Of a DNA stretch of 6,149 nucleotides, positions 5,812 through 6,149 are shown in pieces; the stretch's first letter is position 1; the number at the start of each line of letters is the position of its first letter. Location: NCBI GenBank assembly GCA_009925965.1, contig RFPW01000135.1, positions 1 through 6,149 of the forward strand, read 5' to 3'. This DNA is from Betaproteobacteria bacterium (GTDB lineage Bacteria > Pseudomonadota > Gammaproteobacteria > Burkholderiales > Burkholderiaceae_E). The notes under the pieces were generated by a model. The model was given only the letters and a program-made list of their open reading frames with translations. It searched no databases and was not told where the DNA came from. The translations under genes and the position numbers were made by a program.

Positions 5812-6149
5812 TTACCCCCTGACCCGGCTAACGCGACAAACAATCTGATCGGCGGGTCGGGTGGTGAGTCGGGCTGCAGGCCGGACCACCCCATGCGAGA
5901 CGACTTCGAAGTTGAAATCCCGAATGAGGCGGGCGATGACCAACGTTGCCTCGACGGTCGCAAACGCAGCACCAGAACAGACCCGCGGCCCGAGCCCAAA
6001 GGGCAGGTAGGTGCCTGCCTGAATTCCCACCTCACGCTCGGGTGAGAACCGATCCGGGTCAAAGCGATGCGGATCGCGCCAATACTTGGTGTGGCGATGC
6101 ATGACCCATGGCGACACGATCACGAGCGCGCCGCGCTTGACCGGATAGT
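5812..6149 (-). CDS. Cytochrome P450, C-terminal fragment (5' end beyond right edge)
   Basis: The minus-strand frame is open to the window edge, so the GTG at 6123 is internal; 111 residues of the C-terminus are visible. They show the conserved end of a P450 monooxygenase: VSPWVMHRHTKYWRDP, then the FDPDRF (PERF-like) motif, and the haem-binding loop FGLGPRVCSG, with Cys57 of the fragment (codon 5977-5979) as the thiolate ligand. The following helix (AFATVEATLVIARLI) is the expected L helix. The K-helix ExxR motif, I-helix and N-terminus lie outside, so substrate type, redox partner and membrane anchoring cannot be judged; the motif style is closer to CYP102/CYP4-like class E enzymes than to camphor-type P450s. 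The stop lies 9 bases before the ATP-grasp start, and the purine-rich sequence after it serves as that gene's ribosome-binding site. Confidence 0.93.
   Translation of the reverse strand, partial: YPVKRGALVIVSPWVMHRHTKYWRDPHRFDPDRFSPEREVGIQAGTYLPFGLGPRVCSGAAFATVEATLVIARLIRDFNFEVVSHGVVRPAARLTTRPADQIVCRVSRVRG

Overview
The window is about 60% GC (estimated by eye) and densely coded, and it looks like a chromosomal piece of a proteobacterium, most likely betaproteobacterial. The main clues are an intracellular PHB depolymerase of the Ralstonia type (Cys nucleophile), and the run soluble RnfB-like ferredoxin - endonuclease III - DUF1841, a neighbourhood I recall from Betaproteobacteria. No rRNA, tRNA, CRISPR array, insertion sequence or phage gene is visible.

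Left part, plus strand. The window opens inside a flavin/NAD oxidoreductase gene (1-795), of which only the C-terminal PyrK-like half is present. A 150-base gap follows, holding a perfect inverted repeat that overlaps the -35 hexamer of a plausible sigma70 promoter, then a short GC-rich hairpin. Next is phaZ (946-2271), which mobilises stored polyhydroxybutyrate. The palindrome is TGC-rich, like known binding sites of the PHB-responsive repressor PhaR, so feedback control by the polymer is a reasonable inference.

Middle, plus strand. rnfB-like (2309-2938), nth (2951-3592), a DUF1841 gene (3589-4041) and gntK (4062-4553) are packed with gaps of 12, -4 and 20 bases and probably form one transcription unit, perhaps continuing from phaZ. 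RnfB-like and Nth are both [4Fe-4S] proteins. DUF1841 is uncharacterised but carries an HExxH motif. GntK feeds gluconate into 6-phosphogluconate.

Right part, minus strand. gntK meets a convergent gene in a 49-base gap occupied by short tandem repeats. The minus-strand unit reads from beyond the right edge: the C-terminal end of a cytochrome P450 (5812-6149), then, 9 bases after its stop, an ATP-grasp ligase-like protein (4603-5802) whose N-terminus is a (Ser-Thr-Ala)3 stretch encoded by a 9-bp tandem repeat. The P450/ATP-grasp pair is the most accessory-looking part of the window and could belong to a small-molecule pathway lying mostly outside it.
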